Source: Poa pratensis (Eukaryota; Streptophyta; Magnoliopsida; Poales; Poaceae). Taken from it: 64,000 bases of DNA. Shown piece by piece: positions 1-11,496 of this stretch. The notes under the pieces were generated by a model. That model did not search any database, was not told the DNA's origin, and saw only the letters and a list, made by a program, of their open reading frames with translations. Numbering within the stretch: position 1 is the stretch's first letter; each line of letters opens with the position of its first letter. The translations under genes and the position numbers were made by a program. The DNA is taken from contig CAMZMU010000052.1 in the NCBI GenBank assembly GCA_947311845.1, forward strand, positions 134,321,169 through 134,385,168, given 5' to 3'.

Positions 1-1
1 T

Positions 2-514
2 TGGGCTAGCTATGCCACCATTCACTTCATAGGAAACGCTGCTTTGTGGTTGCAAAATGTAGAAGCTGAACATGACATAGATAGTTGGGAGGATTTGTGC
101 GTAGCCGTGCATGCTAAGTTTGGTAGAGATAAACACCATAGGGCATTAGAAGCTTTAGAAAGATGCAAGCAAGTAGGTACAGTAGAGCAATACTACATTA
201 AGTTTGAGGAGCTTAGACACAAGGTTTTGGTGCACAATAATCACTATGATGAAGCCTTCTTTGTAACTAAGTTCATTAGTGGTCTTAGAAAAGGTATTCA
301 AAGGGGCTTTAGGTTGCATAAACCACGAACAGTTGATCAAGCAGTCCAAGCAATCAACTGGGAATGCCAGAAGGCTAAATTCATCACAGATTTCCGAGTG
401 TTTGATCTGCCACACTACGACATGATCCTAGGCATGGAATGGCTAGATACATTGGGCCCGATGTGGATTGATTGGCAGAAGAGAACCTTCCGATTCACAC
501 AGAATGGGGTTTGA
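2..514 (+). pseudogene. Element A: gag fragment fused to protease C-terminus (Ty3/gypsy)
   Basis: The reading frame is open from base 2, so the gene begins before the window. About the first 120 codons match the retrotransposon Gag capsid domain (ALWLQNVE; later a QYYIKFEELR-like stretch and FISGLRKGI). The frame then jumps without a shift into the end of a retroviral-type aspartic protease (YDMILGMEWL). The Gag zinc knuckle and the catalytic D-S/T-G part of the protease are both missing. An internal deletion near position 390 therefore fused the two parts. A TGA at 512-514 separates this piece from the RT that follows in the same frame. In a working element Gag forms the virus-like particle and the protease cuts the polyprotein. 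This copy cannot do either. Confidence 0.85.
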
Positions 515-1920
515 TTGACAGTGAGGGGTGTGAAGGACAAAACAGACTCTTGCAAGGCAATTACTGTTGAAGAAATGCAGCAACTGATGCAAGGGAATGC
601 TGTGGCACATGTGGTGAAACTATGCACCACACAAAATGCAAAATCGGAAATACCGCAGTGTATTGTGGAACTGTTAGCAGAAAATGAACAGAGCTTTAAC
701 TCCCCAACAGGTCTGCCTCCACACAGGCTATATGACCATAAAATCACACTTATGCCTGGGGTGCAGCCGATGAATGTTAAGCCCTACCGGTATTCTCCAC
801 AACAGAAGGATGAGATAGAAAAACAAGTGGCAGAAATGTTGAAGCAAGGTGTGATTAAACCAAGCCAGAGTCTCTTTGCATCACCCGTGCTACTGGTGAA
901 GAAGAAAGATGGATGTTGGAGGTTTTGTGTTGACTACCGACAGCTAAATGCAGTGACAGTGAAAGACCAATACCCAATGCCAGTAGTGGACGAGTTACTT
1001 GACGAATTAGCTGGTGCCAAGTATTTCACAAAGCTGGACCTGCACTCAGGTTACCATCAAATACGAATGTTGCCCCAAGACGAACACAAAACTGCTTTCA
1101 AGACACACAATGCGCATTTCGAATTCAGAGTAATGCCCTTTGGGTTGTCCTATGCCCCTGCCACCTTCCAAGCAGCTATGAACTCAATCTTCTCTCACGT
1201 GATCAGAAAATATGTGCTGGTGTTCGTGGACGATATCTTAATTTACAGCAAAACGCTGGAAGAGCACAAGGAGCATCTGCAACAGGTTTTCACCCTGCTC
1301 CAGCAAAACAAACTGTTTGTGAAGAAGAGCAAATGTTCATTTGCACAGAGGAACTTGGAGTACTTGGGACACATAATTGGTGAGAATGGTGTAGCCACTG
1401 ATCCATCCAAAGTTGAAGCAGTCAAGAACTGGCCAACTCCAACCAATGTGAAGCAACTCAGGATAATACTGGGAATGACAGGGTACTACCGGAAATTTAT
1501 CAAGCACTATGGTATGATATGCAAAGTGTTGACAAATCTGCTGTGCAAGGGTGTACCGTTTGTGTGGACACCAGAAGCAAATGATGCATTTCTCACCCTT
1601 AAACATGCCATGGTGAATGCACCAGTACTAGCCATGCCAGATTTCTCCAAAGAATTTGTGCTGGAAACAGATGCGTGTGCGACGGGGGTGGGTGTTGTGT
1701 TGATGCAGCAAGGACATCCACTAGCTTTTCTAAGCAAAGCCTTGGGACCCAAAAAAAATCAATCATTGTCTATTTACGACAAAGAATGTCTGGCAATTCT
1801 GATGGCACTCAACAAATGGAAAGCCTATTTGCAGCACAAGCCGTTTGTCATCCGCACAGATCAGAGAAGCCTGATTCACCTGGGAGAGCACAAATTTAAC
1901 ACTCTCATTCAGCAAAAAGC
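515..1920 (+). pseudogene. Element A: reverse transcriptase-RNase H remnant (Ty3/gypsy, chromovirus-like)
   Basis: This frame continues directly from the gag/protease piece. RT motifs are clear: LLVKKKDGCWRFCVDYRQLN, then KLDLHSGYHQIRM, MPFGLSYAPATFQ, and the catalytic box [11 protein letters not shown] around 1225-1260. RNase H begins near 1655 (ETDACATG) and continues through YDKECLAI and RTDQRSL. Around 1915-1920 the sequence changes abruptly into element B. The rest of RNase H, the connection region, and the integrase zinc finger and core are absent. The RT reads most like the Reina/CRM side of plant chromoviruses, but that clade call is tentative. The other end of A is at 20525-20845. 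Apart from the truncation the frame is open for 470 codons. Confidence 0.9.
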
Positions 1921-2186
1921 GATCAAGTAAGTCGAGGAGGTAGAAACCAAAGCGAGTTTCCACGAAGTCCTCCCCGGCGGTGTAGTCGAATCTCTTCATC
2001 CTTAAGTTAGAAAGAAACAAGGTATGAGATAAAATGCACAAGTCAAGATATTATGAGTACTTTAAAGAAAAGACCAAAGGAAACTTTGTATGTTTTGATA
2101 CTTAGTAAAATAAATTTTTGGCCAAGCTATTTCTATCCAAACTTAGGGTTTCGAACCTACAGGCAACACAGTGCTCTGATACCATC
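1921..2186 (-). mobile_element. Truncated second internal region of element B (primer site plus start of extra ORF)
   Basis: This stretch matches 16912-17176 closely, including the beginning of the extra ORF and the primer binding site (complement gctctgatacca at 2173-2184, two bases from the LTR). A 3' LTR should not have a primer site on its outer side. The LTR at 2187-11480 is therefore also the 5' LTR of a second, mostly deleted, B copy. The ORF copy breaks after about 40 codons, where element A sequence begins. About 10 bases around the junction (agcgatcaag) also occur in B at about 16909-16918, so end joining at microhomology is possible. Confidence 0.85.
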
Positions 2187-2241
2187 TGTAATGTACCTGC
2201 ACTTAGAAAATGGCAAGGTACCTGTGTATAGTGCAAACCCC

Positions 2242-3684
2242 TGATGTATGTAAAATGCATACATGAACTTTGCACTTTATTCAATCATATTCTAATCATA
2301 TTTGCATCATATAAGGGTTATACCACTGTTATTTAATGATTTTAGGAAATAAAATAATTGTTTCCTATTTTTATGGAATTAACCCTGCGCAGGCAGAAAA
2401 CCCTATTTCTTTCCTTTTATGTTTCAGGGACCCAAACGTCGTCATAAAATTCTGGAAAAATACAGAGGTCATTATTTTGGAAGGAAGAAGACGTAGGAGC
2501 GAAGGAATCAAGCAAACAGAGCCGCAAGGCAAAAAGGGGGTGGCCCACGTGGCCAGGTACAGTGCCCGCGTGGGACTACCCCGTTTGGGCCTCGTGGCTC
2601 CGCAGTCGTCGATCCTTTCTCCACCGCCTTCGTCTTGACCTAAAAACGACTATAAAAAAGGTCCCATGACGTTTCGCGAAAGGAGGCGGCGGAGAAACAC
2701 AGAACCACGAAACAGAGAGACAGAAGGCTACCGTCGGAGAAGATCGGAGGGGGGAAACGCCGCCGGAATCGCCTCCGGAGGGCTCCACCCCCTCCGGCGT
2801 GTTCATCATCAACATCTACAACAAGAGCTTCTTCACCGTCATCACTATGATGAAGGGGGAGTAGTCCACCCCCTGGACTAGGGTTTGTGGTGGTAACTTT
2901 TGTATCTCTCCTCTCTCTTGAGCTTCACTAATTAGTACCGTATGAGCTGCTGAACATGATTACGGTCATCTATGTAATACCTTTGTGGTGAATATTGTGG
3001 TGTGAGATGATTTGTTATGCATTTACCGTTGTGTTGGAGCTTTTGTGATTTGTCATACTTCGAAGTATGATGTATGTGGGTACGGGATGGCCGATGTGAC
3101 ACGGCATAGGTATTGAGTGACACAGTACCGCCAACATCCTTTATCTGGGGGTAACAAGAAAGAGTATGATGTGGGAGTGAGAGAAACCACGCTAGCCTTA
3201 CGAGGGTGACCTAGCAACACAAATGAGTATTTCTTTCAACTATGTGTTTTAGGACATATAGCCATCATAAAAAGCTACCATTAAAACATGACAATTGTGT
3301 GTACTTTATCTATAACATGATGATCACCGTAGATGAGAGAGAGAGAGGATTAAGTGAACCCATGAACCATGTCCATTGTTCCTATAAGAAACACACAATT
3401 GAGCTTGTCCTCTTGCTACATAGAGGATTGGGTTTTCTCTCTTTGAGAGCTTTCACTTGCTACTACCTTTGTCTTGTCCTCTTGCAAAGAAGAGGATTGG
3501 GACACTTTTACATCCATCAAACCAACCATCTTGTTCTCTAAACTTGTTTAGTGCATAATCAACTAAAACTTGTGACACTTTAGTTATAGGGAATAGATAA
3601 CTTTTCCTTCTTGCTCCTGCGGATCGATACCTTACTTCCACATTGAGAGGTGCTACAATGATCCCTTGCTCTTGGGGGTTATCA
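2242..3684 (+). mobile_element. Solo LTR 1 (Athila-like ends), TSD acccc
   Basis: The 1443-bp unit begins TGATGTATG and ends GGGGGTTATCA. It is flanked by the perfect 5-bp duplication acccc (2237-2241 and 3685-3689). The orthologous position in the other B LTR (around 17230) is empty, which fixes both ends. There is no internal domain or second LTR, so this is a solo LTR. A TATA box (tataaaaaag, 2651-2660) indicates + orientation. The TGATG...ATCA ends and the closing TTGGGGGTTATCA resemble Athila-lineage gypsy LTRs. The family name is inferred. Confidence 0.9.
2651..2660 (+). promoter_or_regulatory. TATA box of solo LTR 1
   Basis: The string tataaaaaag lies about 410 bp into the solo LTR and is followed by a GC-richer leader. 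The position suits the U3/R boundary of an Athila-type LTR. Confidence 0.55.
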
Positions 3685-3979
3685 ACCCCTGGATCAATTC
3701 ATTTGCACACACAGTTTAAGACGAATATCACAACATTGTATCATTATTACACGAATGATCCAGAACTTGGTAAAATAAATGATTCGTTACATCTTTGCAT
3801 AGCCCAAGGCTAGCTTGAAATAATAAAGCAGCGGAAATTTATTCTTCATGGAGTCTCCATCATCTTCATGTGCCACAGGCGACCATGTTGATTGCAGACT
3901 CGAAACCCTTAACGTAAACTCACTCGTCGTCAGAACAATCTGCAACAAATAAAATTTTGCAACAGAGTGGGTCAGAACC

Positions 3980-6900
3980 TGTCACATCCCAAATTTATAA
4001 ACTAAGAAAAACTTAGTTTAACAAGACCCAAAATTCAGAACCAACAAAAACTTTTTGAAATATTTCACTGATGGTTGTGTTTTCCTTCCCATTGCTCTGT
4101 TGACCTTGTGTGACTTGTTGTGATGTTGATCTTGTTGTGTTGCTGCTTGTGTGGATAATTCCTTTGTTGTGCTCAATACTAAAATGAAAACCACTGATCA
4201 CAAATTTGGAATGTTACTTGAAAACAAAACTAGACCCCTATGGTTACTTACACCCTCAAAATAAAATCTTGATTAAAAGAAATGATCTTATTTAAATTTC
4301 CCTCTCTACCTATTTCTCTATTTTGTAATAACAACTATTTTGTCTTATGAAATCCAGGAAGGAGATGATAACCATCTCATTATCATATTACTTCCTCCCC
4401 AAAATATTTAATCTTCAATTACAAAGGTATTTCAAATTGTCAATTTGGTTTTTCCAAAAATGCCATATTTTAACCCTATGAACAAATATTGCTCAAAACA
4501 TTTTATTTTCAAAAACAATTTTTGTGGAGCATCTACATGTATTGGGGAGGCCACATGATTATTTTCAGATTTTTCTAAAATATTTCAGTGCCTCAAATAA
4601 ATCATTGAAAGCTACTGATTTAAAAGAGAAATAAAGGAAAATAGGAAAAAGGACCTAGTTGTAGTTACAAACGGAAATCCAGGGGGCTTTCTGTGAAAGC
4701 GTCATCGTCCTCCTGTAGCAGCAGTGGGCAGTGGCGCCGTGTCGTCGCTCGCGTCGCCGCACGCCCAGGCCCCCCCCTCCTCTCCGCTCTCCTGCCGCTC
4801 GGTGAGGAGGATAAGCACGCCACGACGCCGCACCTCTGCTCTCCCTCACTCGTCTGCCCCTCACTCTCCTTTCTTTCTCTCTTTTTCTCCCCACGGCACC
4901 GAACCCTAGCCGAGCTCACCGTCGAGCGCCGCCGTCGATGGAGACCGCCTGGAGCAGATCGAAGACCACCAGAGGACCGCCTCGTCGTCCTCTCCCTCCT
5001 CGCCCAAGGAATCGTCGCGAGAAGCCGTACATCAAGCACAGCATCACCGTTTTCGTCCGCTCCGGCCGCTGGACGTCGAGCAAGAACGCGAGCAGTACAG
5101 TCCACCATCCGCCACCATTTCTGCTTCCCTAGGATCCCCTCCTCACTAGCTAACTCGTAGACATCTCCATTTCGTCCAGGAACACCGGAGCCGCCGACGC
5201 CGACCTCGCCGTGCTTCCAGCTCGCCCCGCGCCTCTGTGCCTGTTCGGGAGGAAGAAGAAGAGGGCGTACCTCTTCGCCAGCGCAACGGGCCGGCCCAGC
5301 ACGGTGCTGCTTGGCCCGGCTCCAGATCTGGCCCGTCTGTGTTTTTTTAATAGGTCTATTTTCTTGTTTTAGTTCCTGTGATTTCTGCAGTGTAGTTTTA
5401 ATTGTTTTGTGGTAAATCTGTGATAGCTATTGGACTGATTCAAATTTTGTAGCATTCTTATGTGTTTTCTTAACCATGTGGCACTGGCCATTTTCCAAAA
5501 TGTGTAGTTATGTGTGTGCTAGATTTAATCTAGTAAAAAGTATCTATTTCACTAAATAGTCATCTAGAGTTTTATATATCCAAAAATTGCAAACTAAAAT
5601 TCTCTGGATAGGTTGAGATGCTACCTTTCCAGATCTGTTAGCCTTGCTTGCAAATGAAGTCTAGAACAAAAGTTCTATTCAATTTTGAAAACAGACCAGT
5701 GGCATTTGGTGATTTTTGTAGATTTTTAGGAGATGAATTTTGGAGTAAATCCAATTGGATTGTCTTCTATATGTGTAGGAGAACATATCTCTAAATTGGT
5801 TTGAATTTAGGAGTCATTGATTGACTGTGATGCTAATTATAAGGTTTAGGTCTTTTCTGCCAATTTTTATTAAACCTTTATAAATTGTTGTGTTATAATT
5901 TTATTGTTGTAAATGTGTTTCCTAGCATGTGTAGGGTGGTAACCCTCTGTTGTGATGTGCTTCCTTATTTTGCTAGCATGTTAGGAGGGCTACTTGCGAG
6001 TTATATAATTGTTAGGGTTTTATTCCCTATATAGCTATTCTCCTATTAATTAGGAGTTTGCTAAGCTTGTTATTTTGGTGTGAGAATATTGTGTGTGATT
6101 AATATGTATGGCTTGCTTGTTAATGATTGTTGTGGTACTGTGCTTGCATGTTATTATTGTTTAGCAAGTTATAATATGTTAGTACTGATAGTGGTATTTG
6201 TTAGGCAAATTTGTATGAGTAATACGTTTGCATGGTTTGATGAACTTGATGGACTTTGAGTTGAGTACTAGCTTAAATATCTTGTTAGTGTATCCACCTT
6301 AGCTTGGTGAGATATTTTGAATTACCAAGGTTAATTGGTAGTTTAACTTTTGTCTGAAGTATTTCCTGATTAGAGAAAAGTGGTTGTTAATTACCTCTAA
6401 TTGAGGATGGCTTGGTGCTCTATGTTTTTAGCATGTGCTGGGTGTTATACTCCTGTGAGATAATGCCCTGGTAAATATAGATTTAGCTCGTTGCTTGATT
6501 AAAACTAGTGCTATGTTTGTGGCTTGAGTGATTAATTGACACTTGTGGTTTGTTCCTTGTTTGTATACCACTTGTGGTTTGCTTTGCTCATTGAGTGTTG
6601 TTTTATTTTCATGTTTGCGACGCTAGAGGTAAACGCTACCGGAGTGGTATTTGGAGAGGATTTATGGAAGAAGGATGAGAGTTTATTTCTTTGATCAGTG
6701 AGAAGAAGCCCTGGGAACATCATGCTGAAATCAGGCAAGCTATCTCTGAGCTTGCATCTACATACATCTATTTTGGTTCACATGTTTTACTTATAAAGAG
6801 CATAAGTGATTTATGGTGTTTGCCACAAAAGATATGATTTTGAAAACCCTTTTCCAAAATATAAGTATATTATTTTGACACCCTATATGGAGACATTAGC

Positions 6901-8470
6901 TGGAATTTCTTTTTCAAACTATAGGATGGGAAAAATATTGTTTACTCAAAACTCCTTTGGAAATACTTGTGTGGATATGGAATACCGAGATGTCGGTGTG
7001 GAAATGGAGAAATGGTGAATGGTGATGTTTATGAAAAATGCACATTGTGTCCTTGTACTTACGTCGACCAGCCGATAACCTGTGCGACCACATTTACCCA
7101 CATATGGGAAAGGGCGTAGTCATATAGTTTGCTCATATTAGTACTGGATGCCTCAACAACGAGGATGACCTCGTTCCATGAGGGGATGGTTTGGTGACCT
7201 GCCCCTGACCTGGGTCCTCTTAAGAGAAGTCTACCGGAGGCCGGTATGAGTGTATTGGAGAAAGAGGATTGAAGACGCCACCTTTGGGTCGCCGGGCAGA
7301 ACTACGAAGTCCTCACACTTAGTTTCCGACGGGCTGGATTTAAGTGTCGATGGAACCGGTTTCGTAGCGGTAGGATCCTATACTAGCATGAGCAAAGGAC
7401 ATGCTATGGTCGGTGACTCAACTTCGCATACACCTTGTATGGCGGGACGTGGCTGACACGATGAGTTACCGGATGGGTGTGGGAAAAGCGTGCTACCTCT
7501 GCAGAGGGTAAAACTATTCGAATAGCCGAGTCCTCGGATATGGACAGTTGGGAGGCCCTACCTTGACCGTGTGCAAGTTTTGGAAATGTTTTAAGATTTG
7601 AAAGGAAAATGGAGATGTTGTTTATGTGCAACTATACCGATGAGTCGGTATGAGGTTACTGGAAAAGAAGAGTACCCTGAGGGGCTGTGATCGAGAAGTG
7701 CAAAGTTTTGTGTCCTGGAAGTGGAAAATGTTTTATGCAACTATACCAAGGGGTTGGTATAAGGTTGTTGGAAAAATGATTTGACCAGGAATGGTTTTGG
7801 TCGGAAAAGGAGGAGTTTTGGAAAAATCAACAAATGGTGATTTCCGGGAAAAATGTTTATAAAAGAGACTTCTTACCTTTTTCAACAAAGATGTATTTAC
7901 GGGAGAAAGTTTTAAAAGAGACTTCTTACAAAGATAGATTTATGGGAAAAGTTCTAAAAACTTCTTTTCTTTTTCAATAAAGATATAGAGATTTCCAAAC
8001 AAAGTGTTATTAAACAAAAGTTCATCCTACTCTTTTCAACAAGGATATGGAGTTTTCAAAGTAAACGAAGTTTTATTTAAACAATAAAAGAATAGTGCAT
8101 ACTCATTCCGGGGGTAGTTTGCGAGTACATTCAAATGTACTCATATTGGTTTCGTCCCTGGCTATTGTCTTAGCCAGATTCTGAAGAGGAGCAGTTCGAA
8201 GAAGAAGTGGTTAATGACGTAAATGCGAACTAGGGCGCTTCCCAGTCAGCTGCCTGTAGGGTTAAGGCAAATGACTTGGGCTCCACGCTGTTCGGTGATT
8301 TCCGCTGCAGTACCTGTTGAAGTTATGACTTCAATCAAGTAAGTATATTTATTCGGTATTTATGGGTGTTCTGTGAAGCCAATTCGAGTTATGTGCAACA
8401 ACAGACTGATCATGGGATTATTGCAGAAAACATAATGAGTATCTCGGATAGTTAATCCGGGGTCCTCACA
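3980..8470 (+). mobile_element. Solo LTR 2 (4.5-kb chromovirus LTR related to element C), TSD gaacc
   Basis: The unit starts TGTCACATCCC and ends GGGGTCCTCACA. It is flanked by the perfect duplication gaacc (3975-3979 and 8471-8475). The other B LTR carries one uninterrupted gaacc at the matching site (about 17518). The 4491-bp length, the TGTnACATCCC start and the 3' 1.4 kb match the LTRs of element C in reverse orientation, so it is a related chromovirus lineage inserted in + orientation. There is no internal domain: it is a solo LTR left by LTR-LTR recombination. The GC-rich block at about 4690-5340 and its overlapping open frames look like LTR promoter/leader sequence rather than genes. 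Confidence 0.9.
8123..8177 (+). other. Paired short inverted repeats near the 3' end of solo LTR 2
   Basis: GAGTACATT (8123-8131) and AATGTACTC (8134-8142) form a 9-bp inverted repeat around CA. CTGGCTA (8158-8164) and TAGCCAG (8171-8177) form a 7-bp stem with a 6-base loop. The same two hairpins with the same spacing are in both LTRs of element C. Confidence 0.7.
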
Positions 8471-9474
8471 GAACCATTAAAAATGGATCTGGCAAGTGAC
8501 ACTATGTGGACACTTAGTGGAATAACTCTAATAACCTATATGCATATCTGGCTGGTGGTGCTCAAGGCTATTTTGCATAAAGCCAATTTTGCCTAACACT
8601 TTGTAAAACATTTTCTTCAAAGTTGAGACAAGTATGGCATGAAATCCATAGTCTCATCTACCCTTGTTCAACCCTCAACTTTTATTTCAGAAATTGGAGT
8701 GTTGGGAGCCTCCGTTGACGTCCTTGATCAGCTGCTTGAATTGTCCGTAACCGGGGACACGGCTAAGTACTTAGTTTTTAACTCTCGAGAGGGTGTGCAC
8801 TTTCACCATTAGACTCAACCAGCCCAAACTATCCTCTACACTCAAATTGTGCTAAGGAAAAGGAGAAGGTCGAGACGAGACTTTTCAGAAGCATTTTCCC
8901 CATCCCATACAGGCTTGACCCGTTCCACCTACATCCTTCTACATCTGCTTGTCAAACCGGGAGGAGTCCACGCAACTTAATCCATCTAGCCAGAGCCCAT
9001 ATGACTAATGGCTGCACGAGAAGCATCTTCACTTGGAGAAACTTTGGTCCCTTTGTTCCTGGGTGGCAATCCACAAGTGAATATCCCATCGGTGTAACCC
9101 CTAGGGACAACACTCAACTCATACATCCAATCAAGCCCAAATCCACCCAGGTGTTCATTTAACTTAGTAGAATTTAAGCTTTTCAATAAAACACATTTGC
9201 ATAGCATCAATAATTATAGTAAGTTATCATAGGATTCTAGACACAACTAGTAAAAAGGAGATAGTAGTTTTAGCATAGCAATACTATCCAACACATGCAT
9301 ATAAAGAAATAATTCTAAGTCATGCATAGAAAAATACTTAGGAAATTTATGGGGGTGTGCCACTTGCCTTGGCAACAAGATGAGCAGTAGCAGCAGTTGC
9401 AATAATCCTCGTTTCCCTCCGAATATTCTAACACATCAAACAAGTCACAATGAACAACCAAGCATCACAAAAAT

Positions 9475-9790
9475 TTCTAAGGAAAATATGCCATGTATGA
9501 TGTGCAAAATTATTCTAAGGAAAATGATATGCATGCCATGCAAAATTATTCTAAGGAAAGAAAGACAAACATGATGTTCCAAAAATTTGCTAAGGACAAG
9601 TGGACAACTATTAGGTGTCTAAATTTCTAAGGAAAGAATTGACAACACATGGTGACAACAATAATTCTAAGGAAAGTAACCAAATTAATAGGTGTTAAAA
9701 AATACTAAGGAAAGGTTTAGCAATTTTGATATGCCAAATTTTTCTAAGGAAACATATTGACAAAGATGTACCAAATTTTTCTAAGTACTT
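9475..9790. repeat. Nine phased copies of a TTCTAAGGAAA motif, about 38-bp period (middle LTR of B)
   Basis: Motif starts are at 9475, 9513, 9549, 9587, 9625, 9665, 9703, 9742 and 9779, giving steps of 36-40 bases. Only about 11-16 bases around the motif are conserved and the bases between are diverged. The same array is in the other B LTR at 18512-18824. Confidence 0.85.
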
Positions 9791-10897
9791 TTACAGCATC
9801 TCAACTCTCCAAAGTATTAAAATAATTCGAACATGTGAAGAAAATAATTTGTATTCATTAATTATAATTAAAATACTCCTAAAAAGAGTATAACCATCAT
9901 TAAATACTAAAACTGCAGAAAAATAATCTAAAAAAATATATTGATGATTCCTACGGCCAAGTATTAACTAAACAAAGTTAAAGCAATTGGATTTTCCCAA
10001 AAATAATTTTTAAAACTCAAGTTAAGTCAATTTTACTTAAACAAATAAATTTAAAATTTGAACCAATTTGAATTTTTCAAAACATAAATTTAACTATGCC
10101 AAAAGTTTCTACATGTCATATGCTTTCCAGAAATATAAAGTTTGCAAAATGTGGCCGAGCCAATAAAAATTAGTGATAGATCTAATCTACAGGGACCTAT
10201 CTACAAGAAACTTTAAAAGAAAATAAAAACAGAAAAATCCTGGAGCTGCTGGTCCACGCGGCGGCCTCCGATTGGTGCTCTTCATCGACGTGGGCAGATG
10301 CGGCACGGGCGGACAGACGCGGACGGACGGCTTCGCGAACGACTTCATGACGTGGCGGCTCCTCATTGGTTGATACCCCTTCGCGGCGTGCATCCTAACC
10401 ACTGGATCGTGATCGGACGGCATAGATCTATAGGACCAAATGGTCACCGGCGCTTCCGCCGGAGTTTCGCCGGAAACCTAATTTCAACGGTGGCGCCATC
10501 GCCGGAGAACTGCACGTCTATGCTACGAAGCTTGCGGGGATGGATGGCTCATACCAGAAGAAGCGGGCGTCGAGGCGGAGACGATGGTGTGGTCGAGGAT
10601 GGCTCGGGTGCTTCGGGTGGTCGACGAACGCTTGCCGAAGTTGCTCCCGTGGCGGTGGTCGATGTCGAGGAAGCTCCCGTCGATCAGGCGCACAAACAAA
10701 TCACGCAAAAATTCACACGGATGCGCGAGGACGTAACAAAGAGGTTGGGACAGGAGGGAGGGCTCGAGGTCGACGGTGCTCACCGGATTTTGAGAAATAA
10801 GGCAGCGGCAATGGCGGGACGGCGAGCTCGATTGTGGGCAGCCTGGCGGCCCGTAGATGAAAATTTTTGAGGGGAAAAGGCGGTGGAGTCTTGGGGT

Positions 10898-10906
10898 ATT
10901 TATAGG
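10898..10906 (-). promoter_or_regulatory. TATA box of element B LTR (middle copy)
   Basis: CTATAAATA on the - strand, in the GC-rich part of the LTR. It is conserved at 19940-19948 in the 5' LTR. It probably directs the genomic retrotransposon RNA. Confidence 0.7.
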
Positions 10907-11480
10907 GCTCGAGGGATTTGGATAAAGTTCGTTTAAACGCACGAATCGAATCGGAGATGGAGATAGATACGAGGACGGATTTCTCGGCTGGAGGTTGAGG
11001 ACGCTGGTGTCATCGCTCGCATCACTGAGCGGGCCCCATCTGGCAGCGAGGGAAAGGATAGCTGGGTCGTGGCCGTCGCGTGTTGCGCGCGCGCGAGAGA
11101 AATAGAGGGGAGAGATAGGTGGGCTTGGCCCAGTTAGGTTAGGTGCGGGTTTTTTTTGTTTTCTTTTTCCTTTTCTGTTTTTCTGGTTTTCAAAATAGCT
11201 TTTGAATTTCCAAACCAAATTAACTCAAACCAATTTCTAAAATTTTGTAAAAACAGTCTCTGCTGATAAAGTACTTTAGAACAAAATACAAAATTTTATA
11301 TACTTGGATATTTGAAAATAGATTTAACAACCATTTTGGTAAGTTTTGAAATTAGGGTTTTCTTTCTTTTTGAACCCATTTTGCAAAATTTTGAATTCAG
11401 AGAACTTAAACAACAATGCAATGAGATGATGCATGCCATGAATGCAAGTTTTAAATTTTTGTAAAAATTGGGATGTTACA

Positions 11481-11496
11481 AACCTAACCCCCTTAA
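11481..11496 (-). other. Polypurine tract of element B
   Basis: Directly beside the LTR the - strand reads AAGGGGGTTAGGTT and then TGTAACATCCC. This is the expected plus-strand primer site before a 3' LTR. Confidence 0.75.

Larger units (their letters stand above)
2187..11480 (-). mobile_element. Element B middle LTR, interrupted by two solo LTRs
   Basis: On the + strand the LTR starts TGTAATGTACC and ends GGGATGTTACA. In element orientation that is TGTAACATCCC...GGTACATTACA. Removing the insertions at 2242-3684 and 3980-8470 with one copy of each target duplication leaves about 3.35 kb. That is the same length as the other B LTR at 17177-20524, which it matches base for base over long stretches with scattered differences. 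It is bordered by a polypurine tract on its right and a primer site on its left, so it acted as 3' LTR for one unit and 5' LTR for another. Confidence 0.9.

Noticed and set aside
4655..5160. Overlapping ORFs in solo LTR 2
   Set aside because: Composition-driven frames in a GC-rich LTR block with no motif. The solo LTR boundaries include them.
9475..9790. Regularly spaced repeats resembling a CRISPR array
   Set aside because: The motif is short and imperfect, the spacing is 36-40 bp with AT-rich decayed spacers, and it sits in a plant retrotransposon LTR.
10187..11218. 190- and 231-aa ORFs in element B LTR (partners at 19234-20237)
   Set aside because: Frames are broken differently by indels in the two LTRs and overlap each other antisense around the TATA box.
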